Positions 1 to 9,059 are shown, numbered from the stretch's first letter. The stretch: DNA of 64,000 bases from RYN-230 sp963814645 (GCA_963814645.1 CAWFDX010000004.1:806001-870000), one strand, 5' to 3'. The notes: generated by a model from the letters alone, not told the origin. Numbers and translations: made by a program.

Positions 1-713
1 TGCTCCGCGTAGACCATGTCCGGCAGGGCCGGGTCGGCGAAGCGCAGGAGGCAGAACGAGCCCGGGGCGGCGTGGCTCACCGTGGGGAACGGGGTGACCT
101 GCAAGGTCAGCCACGGCTGCTGGCTGAGCTCACCGAGGTACTCCAGCTGGCGGCTGAGCACGGCCGGGCCGCCGACCGGGCGGCGCAGCGCCACCTCGTC
201 CACGATGGCCCATAGCCGGGTGCCGCCCGCGGCGAAATGCCGCTGCCGTTCCTTGCGCAGCACGACCAGGCGTTCCGCCTCGTCCAGCGAGAAGTCGCCG
301 AGCGCCAGCACGGCGGCCGCGTACTCCTCGGTCTGCAGCAGGCCGGGCACGAATTGCGCGTCGTAGCTGCGGATCGACTGAGCCGATTCCTCCAGCCCGA
401 TATAGGCCTGGAACCAGAGCGGCAGCACATCGTGATACCGGTGCCACCAGCCCGGCTGGTTGGCCCGGCTGGCCAGCGACAGCAATTGCTCGCGCTCCGC
501 CGTGTCGGTAATGCCGTACAAGGTGAGCAGGTCGGCGATGTCAATCTCGCGCACGGCATTGCGGCCCAGCTCTATCCGGCTGATCTTGGATTCCGAGCCG
601 CGGATTGCCTGCGCCGCGTCGTGTGCGCTGATGGCCTGGCTTTCGCGCAGGCGGCGCAGCTGGGCCCCGAGCAGCAGCCGGAGCACCGTGGGGCCGCCCA
701 CCGCGTCTGCCAT
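1..713 (-). CDS. XRE-family helix-turn-helix regulator with DUF5753-like C-terminal domain (3' end off window)
   Basis: This frame is open from an ATG at 713 to the window edge, so the C-terminus is missing. The N-terminus reads MADAVGGPTVLRLLLGAQ, then LRRLRESQAIS and a helix-turn-helix of the XRE/Cro type (about residues 15-70, with SESKISRIELGRNAVR as recognition part). The rest, including LPLWFQAYIGLEESAQSIRSY and VPGLLQTEEYA, matches the DUF5753 ligand-like domain of actinobacterial regulators. Family members often sit beside a small DUF397 gene; any such gene would lie outside the window. The 214 bp to the divergent gene at 928 has no clear operator. Target genes are unknown. Confidence 0.85.
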   Translation of the reverse strand, partial: MADAVGGPTVLRLLLGAQLRRLRESQAISAHDAAQAIRGSESKISRIELGRNAVREIDIADLLTLYGITDTAEREQLLSLASRANQPGWWHRYHDVLPLWFQAYIGLEESAQSIRSYDAQFVPGLLQTEEYAAAVLALGDFSLDEAERLVVLRKERQRHFAAGGTRLWAIVDEVALRRPVGGPAVLSRQLEYLGELSQQPWLTLQVTPFPTVSHAAPGSFCLLRFADPALPDMVYAE

Positions 714-927
714 CGACCCACTTCCTCTCACGGGAGAGCGCACCGGCCTGGCGCCGGGCTGCCTATCAGGAGGGGAAAGGTGCGTGGCGGGCCGCCCATT
801 TCAGCAGCTTTTGGATTGTATCGCCTGCACCATTGGCCAGCACCCCCGGCGCGCGGCGGGCGCGGCGGCAGTAGTTACGATCCATGCGCAGGGTCAGGGT
901 CAGGTGGTCTCCAGCAGAGGCAGGGTC

Positions 928-1878
928 ATGCGTTTCAGATCGGTGGGTAACAGTGGGCTGCTCGTGTCCGTGGCCGGGCTCGGCTGTAACAACTTCGGCA
1001 GCCGGCTGGACCTGCAGCAGACCCGGGCCGTGGTGGACGCGGCCATCGAGGCGGGCATCACCCTGTTCGACACCGCGGACATCTACGGCCACGGCGGCGG
1101 CTCCGAAGAACTGCTCGGCCAGGTACTGGGCAGCCGCCGCGACCAGATCGTGCTGGCCACGAAGTTCGGCCACCAGAAGGTGGACATGGGCTACGGGCCC
1201 GCGGCCGGGGCCAAGGGCGGGCGGGCCTACATCCGCCGCGCCGTGACCGCCTCGCTGCGCCGGCTGCGCACCGACTACCTGGACCTCTACCAGCTGCACA
1301 CCCCGGACCCGGAGACCCCGATCGAGGAAACCCTGCACGCGCTGACCGAGCTGGTCACCGAGGGCAAGGTGCGTTACCTGGGGCACTCCAACCTCTCCGG
1401 CTGGCAGACCGCCGATGCCGCACACCTGGCCCGGCAGGCCGGCACCGAGGCGTTCATCTCTGCGCAGAACGAGTGGTCGCTGCTGGAGCGGGCGGCGGAG
1501 GCCGAACTGGTGCCCGCGGCCCGCCACTTCGGGCTGGGCGTGCTGCCGTACTACCCGCTGGCCAACGGCCTGCTCACCGGGAAGGTCCAGCGTGGCCAGC
1601 CGCCCGCGCCGGGCACCCGGCTGGCTGGCCGGCCGGGTTATGTCACCGAGCCGAAGCTGGACCGGGTCGGCGCGCTCAGCGAGTGGGCTACGGCGCACGG
1701 GGTCAGCCTGCTCGACGTGGCCATCGGCGGGCTGGCCGCGCAGCCCGGCTGCTCCTCGGTCATCGCCGGGGCCAGCTCAGCCGATCAGGTCAAGGCGAAC
1801 GTGGCCGCGGCGGACTGGATCCCGGCCGCGGCCGAACTGGCCGAGCTGGACGCGATCGTGCCGCCGCCGGGCGGCTGA
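928..1878 (+). CDS. Aldo/keto reductase
   Basis: The 316-residue product is an NAD(P)H-dependent carbonyl reductase of the aldo/keto reductase superfamily, a cytosolic TIM barrel. The catalytic tetrad is visible as Asp48 and Tyr53 in FDTADIYGHGG, Lys79 in LATKFG and His124 in LYQLH. The NADP-binding end is present as SSVIAGASSADQVKAN. I chose ATG 928 because the conserved fold starts at MRFRSVGNSGLLVSVAGLG; the longer frame upstream shows no homology and crosses into the divergent gene. Substrate cannot be told from sequence. It converges on the protease gene with 2 bp between stops. Confidence 0.88.
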   Translation: MRFRSVGNSGLLVSVAGLGCNNFGSRLDLQQTRAVVDAAIEAGITLFDTADIYGHGGGSEELLGQVLGSRRDQIVLATKFGHQKVDMGYGPAAGAKGGRAYIRRAVTASLRRLRTDYLDLYQLHTPDPETPIEETLHALTELVTEGKVRYLGHSNLSGWQTADAAHLARQAGTEAFISAQNEWSLLERAAEAELVPAARHFGLGVLPYYPLANGLLTGKVQRGQPPAPGTRLAGRPGYVTEPKLDRVGALSEWATAHGVSLLDVAIGGLAAQPGCSSVIAGASSADQVKANVAAADWIPAAAELAELDAIVPPPGG

Positions 1879-1880
1879 GC

Positions 1881-2750
1881 TCAGTTCTTGGCCACGGCCT
1901 TGTTGTACAGCGCGCGGACCGAGCTGCCGAACCGGGCCGAGTAGGACACCGACGGGGTGTCCCCGCCCTGCTCGTAGCCGCCGATCACGCCGATCACCGT
2001 GCCCAGGCCGGTGGCCGGGTGCACGTTGGCCAGGAACGGGCCGCCGCTGGTCCCGTCGGTGTACCCGCCGCAGTCGAACTCCAGCTGGTGCGCGCCGAAC
2101 GCCCGGGTGGTCGAGGTGCAGCTGATCGGCCGCTGCCGGCCGTCCGGGTAGCCGATGACCTGGACCTTCTGCACCGGCTTCCAGCCGGTGCCCAGCTTCT
2201 CGCCGCCGGTCAGGTCCTGGACCGGGGTGGCGTCGCCCGGCTGGGAGACGACCAGGAACGCGAAGTCGTCGTTAGGGCTGCGGGACGAGGCCCAGGCCCG
2301 GTCCACGAACACCTGGCTGACCGTCCACACGCCGAACGGCTGCTGGCTGCGGTGGTATTCCGGGACGAAGTCCACGTCGCCGGGCTGCTTGCCCTGCATG
2401 CAGTGCGCCGCGGTGATGACCAGGTCGCCCGCCGGGCTGGCCACCACGCTGCCGGTGCAGAAGTGCTGGCCCAGCTGCCCGGAGCCGGTGGTGGTGAACA
2501 GGGCGCCCACCGCCGGGGTGCCGTTATAGAAGTTGCCGTGCAGCAGGGCGGGCGGCACCACCGGCGCCTGGCGGGGCAGCGACTTGACCGCGGCGGCCAG
2601 CCGGACGGCCAGCCTTTCCGCGCCCAGCGCGTTCGGTGCCGCGGCCACCGCCACGATGAGCGCCGCGCTGGCCAGCCCAATACTCCAGATCGCCCGCCTG
2701 GCCTGGAAGACCCGTCCGGTAAACGTGGTCCTCGTGCCATATCGCCGCAT
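1881..2750 (-). CDS. Secreted trypsin-like serine protease
   Basis: The 289-residue protein has an N-terminal hydrophobic export segment or anchor (about residues 20-44, IWSIGLASAALIVAVAAAP). It continues into a chymotrypsin-fold domain. His116 lies in TAAHC, Asp162 in NDDFAFLVV and Ser235 in GTSGGPF, giving a complete triad. Cysteines 98/117 and 211/227 are placed for the usual disulfides. The length and motif spacing fit V8/trypsin-like actinomycete exoproteases with a short propeptide. Whether residues 20-44 are cleaved or anchor the protein is not clear. Substrate is unknown. Confidence 0.87.
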   Translation of the reverse strand: MRRYGTRTTFTGRVFQARRAIWSIGLASAALIVAVAAAPNALGAERLAVRLAAAVKSLPRQAPVVPPALLHGNFYNGTPAVGALFTTTGSGQLGQHFCTGSVVASPAGDLVITAAHCMQGKQPGDVDFVPEYHRSQQPFGVWTVSQVFVDRAWASSRSPNDDFAFLVVSQPGDATPVQDLTGGEKLGTGWKPVQKVQVIGYPDGRQRPISCTSTTRAFGAHQLEFDCGGYTDGTSGGPFLANVHPATGLGTVIGVIGGYEQGGDTPSVSYSARFGSSVRALYNKAVAKN

Positions 2751-3054
2751 CCATCCTCCTGCCTGGGTTGTCCGGGGGGCGGACCCAGCGATCGTGACCT
2801 GTTCTTAACATTGTGCGGGCAGGCTTCGCAGAGGGCCATAGCGGGTAGCCGGGAAGTTGCTGAGAGTCTGCTGTGACCGGGGATTTGTGCCCGGTGTTCC
2901 CCGTCGGGTGGGCTGCGAGGAGAATGCCTGCGGCGGCCGTCCGGCGCGTAGGATCGTGCCGTGTGAATTGCGCTGCTGCAGCGCGGTGTCACCCCTCTGG
3001 GACCGGGAGTGGCAGTAATCGGTTGACAGGGGTGCATAAAAGGAGTCAAGTGGC
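2751..3054. other. Divergent intergenic region
   Basis: This 304-bp gap separates the protease from the SCO-fusion gene and should hold both promoters. I see an imperfect hairpin at about 2763-2788 (CTGGGTTGTCCG pairing with CGGACCCAG) in the protease leader, and a 6-bp palindrome at 2970-2984 (GCGCTG-CTG-CAGCGC). A TTGACA at 3023-3028 is followed by TAAAA at too short a spacing to be a normal promoter pair. The SD GGAG lies 9 bases before ATG 3055. No gene is seen. Confidence 0.5.
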
Positions 3055-4908
3055 ATGTCCGGGATGGGCTCTTCCCTGCAATTGACGAATCAAACGGTGG
3101 TGGCGGCGTTCCGCTCCGCCTTGATCCATCAGGGGATCATCGCCCTGCTGATCTTCTTCCTGCTGGCCATGCTGTGGGTAAGCGTCCGCGAGTGGCTCCC
3201 CGCGGCCCGGCACCGGTCCGGCCCGGCGGCGGCTGCGCTGGCCGCCGAGCCCGCCGCCCGGCGGCTGATCCGGGTCGGCTTCGGCGTGCTCTGGCTGGTG
3301 GACGGCGTGCTGCAGATGCAGCCCGCCATGCCGCTGGGGCTGCCGGCCAACGTGACCGAGCCGGCCGCCGCGGGCGCCCCGGGCTGGGTGCGGGACGTGG
3401 TGGACTGGGCGGCCAAGGGCTGGTCCTACCACCCGGTCAACGCGGCCGCGGCCGCGGTCTGGATCCAGATCGGCATCGGCATCTGGCTGCTCACCGCCGC
3501 CCGCGGCCGGTGGTCCCAGTTCGGCGGGCTGGCCAGCGTGGGCTGGGGCCTGCTCGTCTGGATCTTCGGTGAGGCCTTCGGCGGCCTGTTCACGCCCGGC
3601 CTGAGCTGGCTGTTCGGCGCGCCCGGCGCGGCCCTGCTGTACGCGGTGGCGGGGGCGCTGATCGCGCTGCCCGACCGGGCCTGGCTGGGCGGCCAGCTGG
3701 GTCGGCGGCTGCTGGCCGGCGCGGGTGTGTTCCTGGCCGCGATGGCGGTGCTGCAGGCGTGGCCGGGCCGTGGCTTCTGGTCCGGCACCATCGGCCGCCA
3801 GCCGGGCAGCCTGACCAGCATGCTGCAGGACATGTCGCAGTCCTCGCAGCCCGGGTTCCTGGCCAGCCTGGTACGCGGGTTCGGCACGTTCACCGCCGGG
3901 CACGGGTTCCTGGTCAACCTGGTCGTGGTGGTTGCGCTGGCGGTAACCGGAACCGGCCTGGTCGCCGGCGCGCTGGTACCAGCCTGGCGGCCGCTGCTCC
4001 GCCCGGCCGTCGGGCTGCTGCTGGTGCTGTCCGCCGCGACCTGGGTGCTGGTCCAGGACCTGGGCGTGTTCGGCGGGCTGGGCACCGACCCGAACAGCAT
4101 GATCCCGTTCGCGCTGCTCGTGGTGGCTGGGTACTGGGCGGTGGCCCCGGCGCCCGCAGTGGCGACGGCGGCCGCTGAGCCGGCGCCCGCGCCCGCGGCC
4201 GGCTGGCGGGACCGGCTCCGCCCTGGGCAGCTTGCCCGCGCGCTGGGCACCGCGAGCCCGCGGACCGTGGCCGCGGTGGGCGCGCTCGGCGTCGCCATCA
4301 TCGGCATCGTGCCGATGATGGCCGCATCGGCCAGCACCACCGCCTCGCCGCTCGTCGCCGAAGCGCTGGACGGGTCGAGTGCTCCGCTGAACTTCCGTGC
4401 CCCCGCCTTCCAGCTGACCAACCAGGCCGGACGGCAGGTCAGCCTGGCCAGCCTGCGGGGCAAGGTGGTGCTGCTCACCTTCCTCGACCCGGTGTGCACC
4501 TCCGACTGCCCGCTGATCGCGCAGGAGTTCCGCCAGGCCGACCAGTTGCTGGCCGGCCAGCAGCGCCAGGTGGAACTGGTCGCGGTGGTGGCCAACCCGC
4601 TCTACAACGGGCTCAGCTACACCCAGGCCTTCGACCGGCAAGAGCACATGAACACGCTGCCCAACTGGGACTACCTGACCGGCAGCGTCGCCCAGCTGAA
4701 GAAGGTGTGGCGGCAGTACGACATCGCCGCGCAGATCACGCCGGCCGGCGGGATGATCGGGCACAGCGACGTGGCCTACGTCATCGACCGGTCCGGTCGG
4801 ACCCGCACCGAGCTGGATTTCGACCCCGGCCCGGGCACCACCAGCTCGCAGGCCTCGTTCGCGAGCGAGCTGTTCAGCGCGGCCCAGCAGAACCTGGGGG
4901 TCTCGTGA
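3055..4908 (+). CDS. Polytopic membrane protein fused to a SCO1/SenC thioredoxin-like domain
   Basis: The 617-residue protein has two parts. Residues 20 to about 430 hold at least eight hydrophobic segments resembling a DoxX-type or poorly characterised integral membrane module. Residues about 445-617 form a SCO1/SenC domain: PAFQLTNQAGRQVSLASLRGK, then Cys481-TSD-Cys485 (the copper-binding CxxxC) and His570 in GHSDVAYVID, the third copper ligand. SCO proteins deliver copper to, or reduce, the CuA site of cytochrome c oxidase on the outer face of the membrane. ATG 3055 follows AAGGAG. The stop overlaps the next start by 4 bp, and ctaG lies two genes on, supporting oxidase assembly. The fusion with a large membrane module is unusual compared with stand-alone lipoprotein SCO. 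Confidence 0.82.
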   Translation: MSGMGSSLQLTNQTVVAAFRSALIHQGIIALLIFFLLAMLWVSVREWLPAARHRSGPAAAALAAEPAARRLIRVGFGVLWLVDGVLQMQPAMPLGLPANVTEPAAAGAPGWVRDVVDWAAKGWSYHPVNAAAAAVWIQIGIGIWLLTAARGRWSQFGGLASVGWGLLVWIFGEAFGGLFTPGLSWLFGAPGAALLYAVAGALIALPDRAWLGGQLGRRLLAGAGVFLAAMAVLQAWPGRGFWSGTIGRQPGSLTSMLQDMSQSSQPGFLASLVRGFGTFTAGHGFLVNLVVVVALAVTGTGLVAGALVPAWRPLLRPAVGLLLVLSAATWVLVQDLGVFGGLGTDPNSMIPFALLVVAGYWAVAPAPAVATAAAEPAPAPAAGWRDRLRPGQLARALGTASPRTVAAVGALGVAIIGIVPMMAASASTTASPLVAEALDGSSAPLNFRAPAFQLTNQAGRQVSLASLRGKVVLLTFLDPVCTSDCPLIAQEFRQADQLLAGQQRQVELVAVVANPLYNGLSYTQAFDRQEHMNTLPNWDYLTGSVAQLKKVWRQYDIAAQITPAGGMIGHSDVAYVIDRSGRTRTELDFDPGPGTTSSQASFASELFSAAQQNLGVS

Positions 4909-6081
4909 CCGGATGGCGCTGGCCGGCCGCGGCGGTGACCGCGAGCCTGGTGACCGCGGCACTGGCCGGCTGCGGCAGCGCCCGGGTCAGCGACACCGGG
5001 CAGCCGGCCGCCCCGGCCACCCCGTCCCTGGCCACCTCGGCCAGCTATCCGGACGGTACCTGGGCGGTGCTGGTGATGGGCGGGTCAGCCGCATCGCACA
5101 ACGACTTCTGGCAGGTCTTCGCCCGGCCGTCCGGGAAGCAGGCGACCTGGCGGCTGGCCACCCCGCTGGGCGTGGCCAGCAACGGCGGCATCGCGGTCGC
5201 GGCCACCGGCGGGCCGTCCCTGATCGCCGCGCGTGCTGCCCAGCCAGGACCTGCACTTCTCGCCGATCTCCCGGAGCGCCGACGGCGGGGCCAAGTGGGT
5301 GGCGGCCGGCCTGCTCGACGCGCCGCTGGCCGCCACGCCGAGCGCGCTGGCCGCCGCGCCCAGCGGCGGCCTGATCGCGCTGACCCGGGCCGGCGCGGCC
5401 GAAGTGGCCGGCCACCCCGGCGGCGCCTGGGCCCGGCTGGCCACCGAGCATTCGGTGGCCAGTTCGGCGGCCGCCCGGAGCTGCGGGCTGACCAGCCTCA
5501 CCGCGGCCGGCTACACCGCGGCCGGGTCCGCGCTGCTGGCCGGGACCTGCGCCCGCGGCGACCGCGCGGGCATCTTCGCGCACGGGGCGGGCGGCTGGGT
5601 GGCCGCCGGGCCGGCCCTGCCCGCGGCGCTGGCCGGCCGCCCGGTGACCGTGCTCCAGCTGACCCGGTCCGGTGCCGCGGACGTGGCGCTGCTCCAGGTC
5701 GGCACGGGCCGGACGGCCAGCCTGCTCGGCGCCTGGTCCACCGGGACCGGCAGCGGCTGGCAGCTGTCCGCGCCGTACCGGCTGGCCGGGGCGCAGCCGC
5801 GGTCGGCCGCCGTGGCCGGCCGGGCGCTCGGCGTGCTGCTGCGTGGCGGGCGGGCTATCACCGTCGCCGGCCCGGGTGCGCCCTGGCAGGCACTACCCGC
5901 GCTGCCCGCGGGCACCGCTACGCTGCCCGCGGGCGGAATGACGCTGGCCGCCGGGCCGGCTGGCGGCTTCCAGCTGCTCACCGCCCGGCTCGGCCAGATG
6001 TCGGTGTGGAGGGCCGGCTCCGCTGGCTGGGCCCGGTCCCAGGTCATTAAAGTTTCCATCCCGTACGGCTCGTCCGGGTGA
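4905..6081 (+). pseudogene. Asp-box lipoprotein with a reading-frame break
   Basis: The gene starts at GTG 4905 (overlap GTGA with the previous stop) with a lipoprotein signal, AAVTASLVTAALAGC. It continues in that frame to about 5228 (GGPSLIAA). Convincing coding then resumes one base later in the +1 frame (VLPSQDLHFSPISRSADGGAKW) to a stop at 6081. The span is 1177 nt, one base more than 392 codons, so a single extra base restores one protein. SADGGAKW matches the SxDxGxxW Asp-box of BNR/sialidase-like beta-propellers, and the rest is repetitive Ala/Gly-rich beta sequence. It sits between the SCO fusion and ctaG, so a role at the outer membrane face near the oxidase is possible. It is either a recent pseudogene or a sequencing indel. 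Confidence 0.7.
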
Positions 6082-6091
6082 GTGGAGTGCC

Positions 6092-7036
6092 GTGAACTAC
6101 CTCGTCGATCACTGGTCTTTCGACCCGTTCCTCATCCTGGTGCTGATCCTGGTCGCCTGGCACGAGATCGGCCTGGCCCGGCTGGCCCGCCGGTCCCGGC
6201 CGGACCGGACGCGGCAGCGCCGGCTGCGCTCGCTGCTGTTCTACGCCGGGCTGGGCGTGCTGCTCATCGCCGTCGAGTCGCCCATCGACTACTGGTCGGA
6301 CTACTACTTCTTCGTGCACATGATCCAGCACCTGCTGCTCATGTTCGCCGCGCCCACGCTGGTGGTGGCGGGCGCGCCGTGGCAGCCGCTGCTGGACGGC
6401 CTGCCCGGCCGGCTGGGCCGGACCGCCACCGCCACCGCGCTGCGCAGCGGCTGGACCCGCCCGCTGCGGGCGGTCACCGGGTTCCTGCTCCGGCCCTGGG
6501 TCTCCGTGTTCACGTTCAGCTTCGTGATGGTGTTCTGGCACATCCCGGTGATGTACGACCTGGCGGAGAACAACCAGCTGGTGCATATCTGGCTGATGCA
6601 CGCCAGCTTCTTCCTGGCCGGGGTGCTGTTCTGGCTCCAGTTCATCCCGTCGCCACCGTTCATCCGCCGGATGCCGCTGGTCTCGCAGGCCGCCGCGCTG
6701 GTCGCGACCAACGTAATGATGTGGGTGCTGGCCATGGCGATGAGCATCTTCTCCACGCACGCCTGGTACTCGGTGTACACTCACCACGTCCCCGGCATCA
6801 CCCTGCCGCCGTTCGCCGACCAGGAGATCGGCGCCGCCATCCTGTGGGTCTGCGGCGACTTCTGGGCCATCCCCTCGCTGATCTACATCCTGCGCTGCCT
6901 GATCACCGAGGACGGCAGTGTGGCCACGGCGGTGGAGCAGATCCTGCACCGCGGCTCGGCCAGCCGCGGCACCTGGGCAACCGGCCGCAACCCGATCGGC
7001 TCCAACCCGCCGCTGCCCCCTTCCACCGAGCCGTAG
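6092..7036 (+). CDS. ctaG: Cytochrome c oxidase assembly protein, CtaG (caa3-type) family
   Basis: The 314-residue integral membrane protein has about seven hydrophobic helices. It carries the family signatures HMIQHLLLMFAAPTLVVAGAPW and HIPVMYDLAENNQLVHIW, and the paired histidines HIWLMHASFFLAGVLFW. The family (PF09678) takes part in assembling or metallating the CuB centre of caa3-type oxidases. The start is GTG 6092, 10 bp after the lipoprotein stop. With the upstream SCO1-domain gene it forms a plausible copper-delivery operon. The extreme C-terminus is polar and probably cytoplasmic. Confidence 0.87.
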   Translation: MNYLVDHWSFDPFLILVLILVAWHEIGLARLARRSRPDRTRQRRLRSLLFYAGLGVLLIAVESPIDYWSDYYFFVHMIQHLLLMFAAPTLVVAGAPWQPLLDGLPGRLGRTATATALRSGWTRPLRAVTGFLLRPWVSVFTFSFVMVFWHIPVMYDLAENNQLVHIWLMHASFFLAGVLFWLQFIPSPPFIRRMPLVSQAAALVATNVMMWVLAMAMSIFSTHAWYSVYTHHVPGITLPPFADQEIGAAILWVCGDFWAIPSLIYILRCLITEDGSVATAVEQILHRGSASRGTWATGRNPIGSNPPLPPSTEP

Positions 7037-7048
7037 CGGCGGGCCGGG

Positions 7049-7324
7049 TTAGCCGTTGTGCTTTTCCAGGTAGTCCAGGTAGAGGGGGCGCAGCGCGTCG
7101 GCGACCTCGGGCGACTCGTGCCCGAACGCGTCGTCGATCGTCGCGGACAGCTGGGTGACGTCGGCCGCCGTCTCGTCGATGTGACCGGCCACCGCCTCGC
7201 CCTCCGGGATCTCCTTGAGCAGTTGCCAGAGGAACCCGACGTCCAGATGGTGCACGGCCCGGCGCACGGCCCGGTCGTGCAGTTCCTGGGAGGAGAGTGC
7301 TTCGAGTTCCTGCCGGTCAGTCAT
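7049..7324 (-). CDS. Small acidic conserved hypothetical protein
   Basis: I place the start at ATG 7324 (MTDRQELEALSSQELHD), giving 91 residues; longer in-frame extensions are low-complexity Ala/Pro/Gly. The protein is helical, acidic, has no signal or membrane segment, and ends in LYLDYLEKHNG. A GGTAAGG-type site precedes the start. I do not recognise a named family. It ends 12 bp from the ctaG stop in convergent orientation. Confidence 0.6.
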   Translation of the reverse strand: MTDRQELEALSSQELHDRAVRRAVHHLDVGFLWQLLKEIPEGEAVAGHIDETAADVTQLSATIDDAFGHESPEVADALRPLYLDYLEKHNG

Positions 7325-7352
7325 GGCAGGAACCTTACCCCGGGCCGTATGG

Positions 7353-7883
7353 TCAGCGCCCGCCAGGCCAGCCGCCCTGCCCGGCACCTGGCCAGCCGCC
7401 CGCGCCGGGGGCGGGCCAGCCACCGAACCCGTGCTGCTGCGGGCCGCGCCACCCGCTGCCCGGCCACCCGGACCCGCCCGGCCAGCGGATGACCAGCTGC
7501 CCGGTCACCGTGCCGCCGGGCAGGTGGCTGATCTTGTAGTGCACGCGGACCTGGTGGTCGGCCGACTGGCCCTGCCCGGCGGCCGGGCGGCCCGCCCGGC
7601 CCGGAGAACGGGCCGGGCGCGGGGCGGGCCGCGCCGGGCCCGGCGACGCGGCCGGGCCGGTGGCGCTCGCGGTCACCGAGCGCGGGAGCGTGGCCGAGCA
7701 CGGCACCAGGCCACAGTCCCGGTGCGGGCCGGCGGCGGGCTGCTGCCGGAGCAGCACCAGGCCGCCACCCGCCATCGCGGCCACGGTGGCGGTCGTGCCG
7801 GCCGCGGTCAGCCAGCGATGCCTGAGCAGACCGCCGGACGCGCCGCGCGGCTCGCCGCCCGGCGGTGCGGAGCCGCTAACCAT
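7353..7883 (-). CDS. Membrane-anchored protein with a truncated CBM2-like segment and Gly/Pro/Trp-rich tail
   Basis: The 176-residue frame has one hydrophobic segment (about residues 25-46, LTAAGTTATVAAMAGGGLVLL), then a Pro/Ala/Gly linker. A short stretch, HQVRVHYKISHLPGGTVTGQLVI, resembles the first two strands of the CBM2 domain of the next gene. The remainder is Gly/Pro/Trp repeats (GGWPAPGAGGWPGAGQGGWPGG) where the rest of that domain would be. This looks like a diverged or truncated paralogue of the protein at 7962-8966. Confidence is moderate because the composition is biased and the opposite strand is also open. Confidence 0.5.
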   Translation of the reverse strand: MVSGSAPPGGEPRGASGGLLRHRWLTAAGTTATVAAMAGGGLVLLRQQPAAGPHRDCGLVPCSATLPRSVTASATGPAASPGPARPAPRPARSPGRAGRPAAGQGQSADHQVRVHYKISHLPGGTVTGQLVIRWPGGSGWPGSGWRGPQQHGFGGWPAPGAGGWPGAGQGGWPGGR

Positions 7884-7961
7884 GGCGGCCCAGCCCGATG
7901 ACTTGCTCCCCTGAGTCCCAGCATCGGGTCGCCATTCTTTTTGTTATCCCTTCGCAGACAC

Positions 7962-8966
7962 TTAACAGGCCGTTCCGTCGAATGAGCAGCTCGCCGGGCT
8001 GGCTGTTTGCCCCGCGGCGAAGAAGACGACCGACACCCGGCCGCCCGGCTCCAGTTGCGCCCCGGCCGACGCGGGCTCCAGGACCAGCACGTCGCTGCCC
8101 AGGTCGGGGTCGGCGGCGCCGATCACGAACTGGACCTGATCGCCGGGGAATGTCGCGGTGAACTGCCAGCCGGACAGCACCGCGTTGCTCTCATTGGCGA
8201 TCGTGTACTTGCCGATGATGCCGCCGGACCACTGCTGGACCAGCCGGAACGTGACGGCCACGAACCCAGGTGCGGAGCTGGCCGGGGTGGCCACCGGCAC
8301 GGTGGCGGACTGGCCCGGCTGCCGTGTGCTGGCGGCTGGTGTGCTGGCGGCCGGGGTCGCGGTGGGGTGAGCGTTCCCATCCGGGGCCGGGCTGGCCACC
8401 GGGTGGCTGGGCGAGGTGCTGGCCGGCCGGCTGCGGGTGGCCCCGGGCACCTGTCTGGCGTCGGCCATAATGGCCCGCCCCGACTGATGCGGCAGGAGCA
8501 GGATCACCCCACTGGCCAGGGCCATCGCCCCGGCGCCCGCGCTGACCGCCACGTACCAGCGGTACCGGGCCAGGGCCAGGTACCAGTCCCGCTGGGTGAC
8601 CCGGCCCAGCCACGCGGGCCGGCCTGCCCGGCGCCGCCCATGCAGGCCTGGGCCAGTGCCATGCTCGGCGAACCAGGTGCTGGCGGGCTCTTCTGGCCAG
8701 CCAGATTCGGGCAGGCCGTCGAGCAGGCGGCGCGGGGCCGGCTCGTCCGCCCAGTCGCCCAGCCACTGATAAGCAGCCGGGTCCGCGCGCCAGCTTTCGG
8801 CCGGGTCATCGGCGGGGCGTTCGGCATCGGAAGGGCCGGGCCAGCCAAACTCGGCCGGCTCGGCCAGCAGACCGGAAGGGGATTCCTCGCTGGGCCGGCC
8901 ACGGCTGATCAGGGCCCGGAGCCAGCGGTGACGGCCGGAACGCCGGCGCCGCCCGGGATTACCCAT
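7962..8966 (-). CDS. Single-pass membrane protein with C-terminal family 2 carbohydrate-binding module
   Basis: The 334-residue protein has an Arg-rich start, a cytoplasmic Trp/Pro/acidic region (about 25-125), one membrane helix (about 138-158), a Ser/Thr/Pro/Ala linker (about 165-230) and a C-terminal domain from about 233. That domain (VTFRLVQQWSGGIIGKYTI, then LSGWQFTATFPGDQ, ending CSFDGTAC) matches CBM2 cellulose/chitin-binding modules in length, in the conserved Trp residues and in the C-terminal Cys. Only the carbohydrate-binding module is present; no glycoside hydrolase is attached. It would display a carbohydrate-binding domain on the cell surface. The start is ATG 8966; a Shine-Dalgarno site is not obvious. 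Confidence 0.72.
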   Translation of the reverse strand: MGNPGRRRRSGRHRWLRALISRGRPSEESPSGLLAEPAEFGWPGPSDAERPADDPAESWRADPAAYQWLGDWADEPAPRRLLDGLPESGWPEEPASTWFAEHGTGPGLHGRRRAGRPAWLGRVTQRDWYLALARYRWYVAVSAGAGAMALASGVILLLPHQSGRAIMADARQVPGATRSRPASTSPSHPVASPAPDGNAHPTATPAASTPAASTRQPGQSATVPVATPASSAPGFVAVTFRLVQQWSGGIIGKYTIANESNAVLSGWQFTATFPGDQVQFVIGAADPDLGSDVLVLEPASAGAQLEPGGRVSVVFFAAGQTASPASCSFDGTAC

Positions 8967-9059
8967 CGCACCGTGAACCGAATCGAGGCATGCTCGGTCC
9001 CCAACTGTCCGGCCCTCAGCGCTAGAGCAGCCCGCAACACCGTACGAACCGGGGCCAAT

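Noticed and set aside
460..927. Long frame extension upstream of the aldo/keto reductase
   Set aside because: It runs through the divergent XRE gene, has no homology, and the conserved fold begins at ATG 928.
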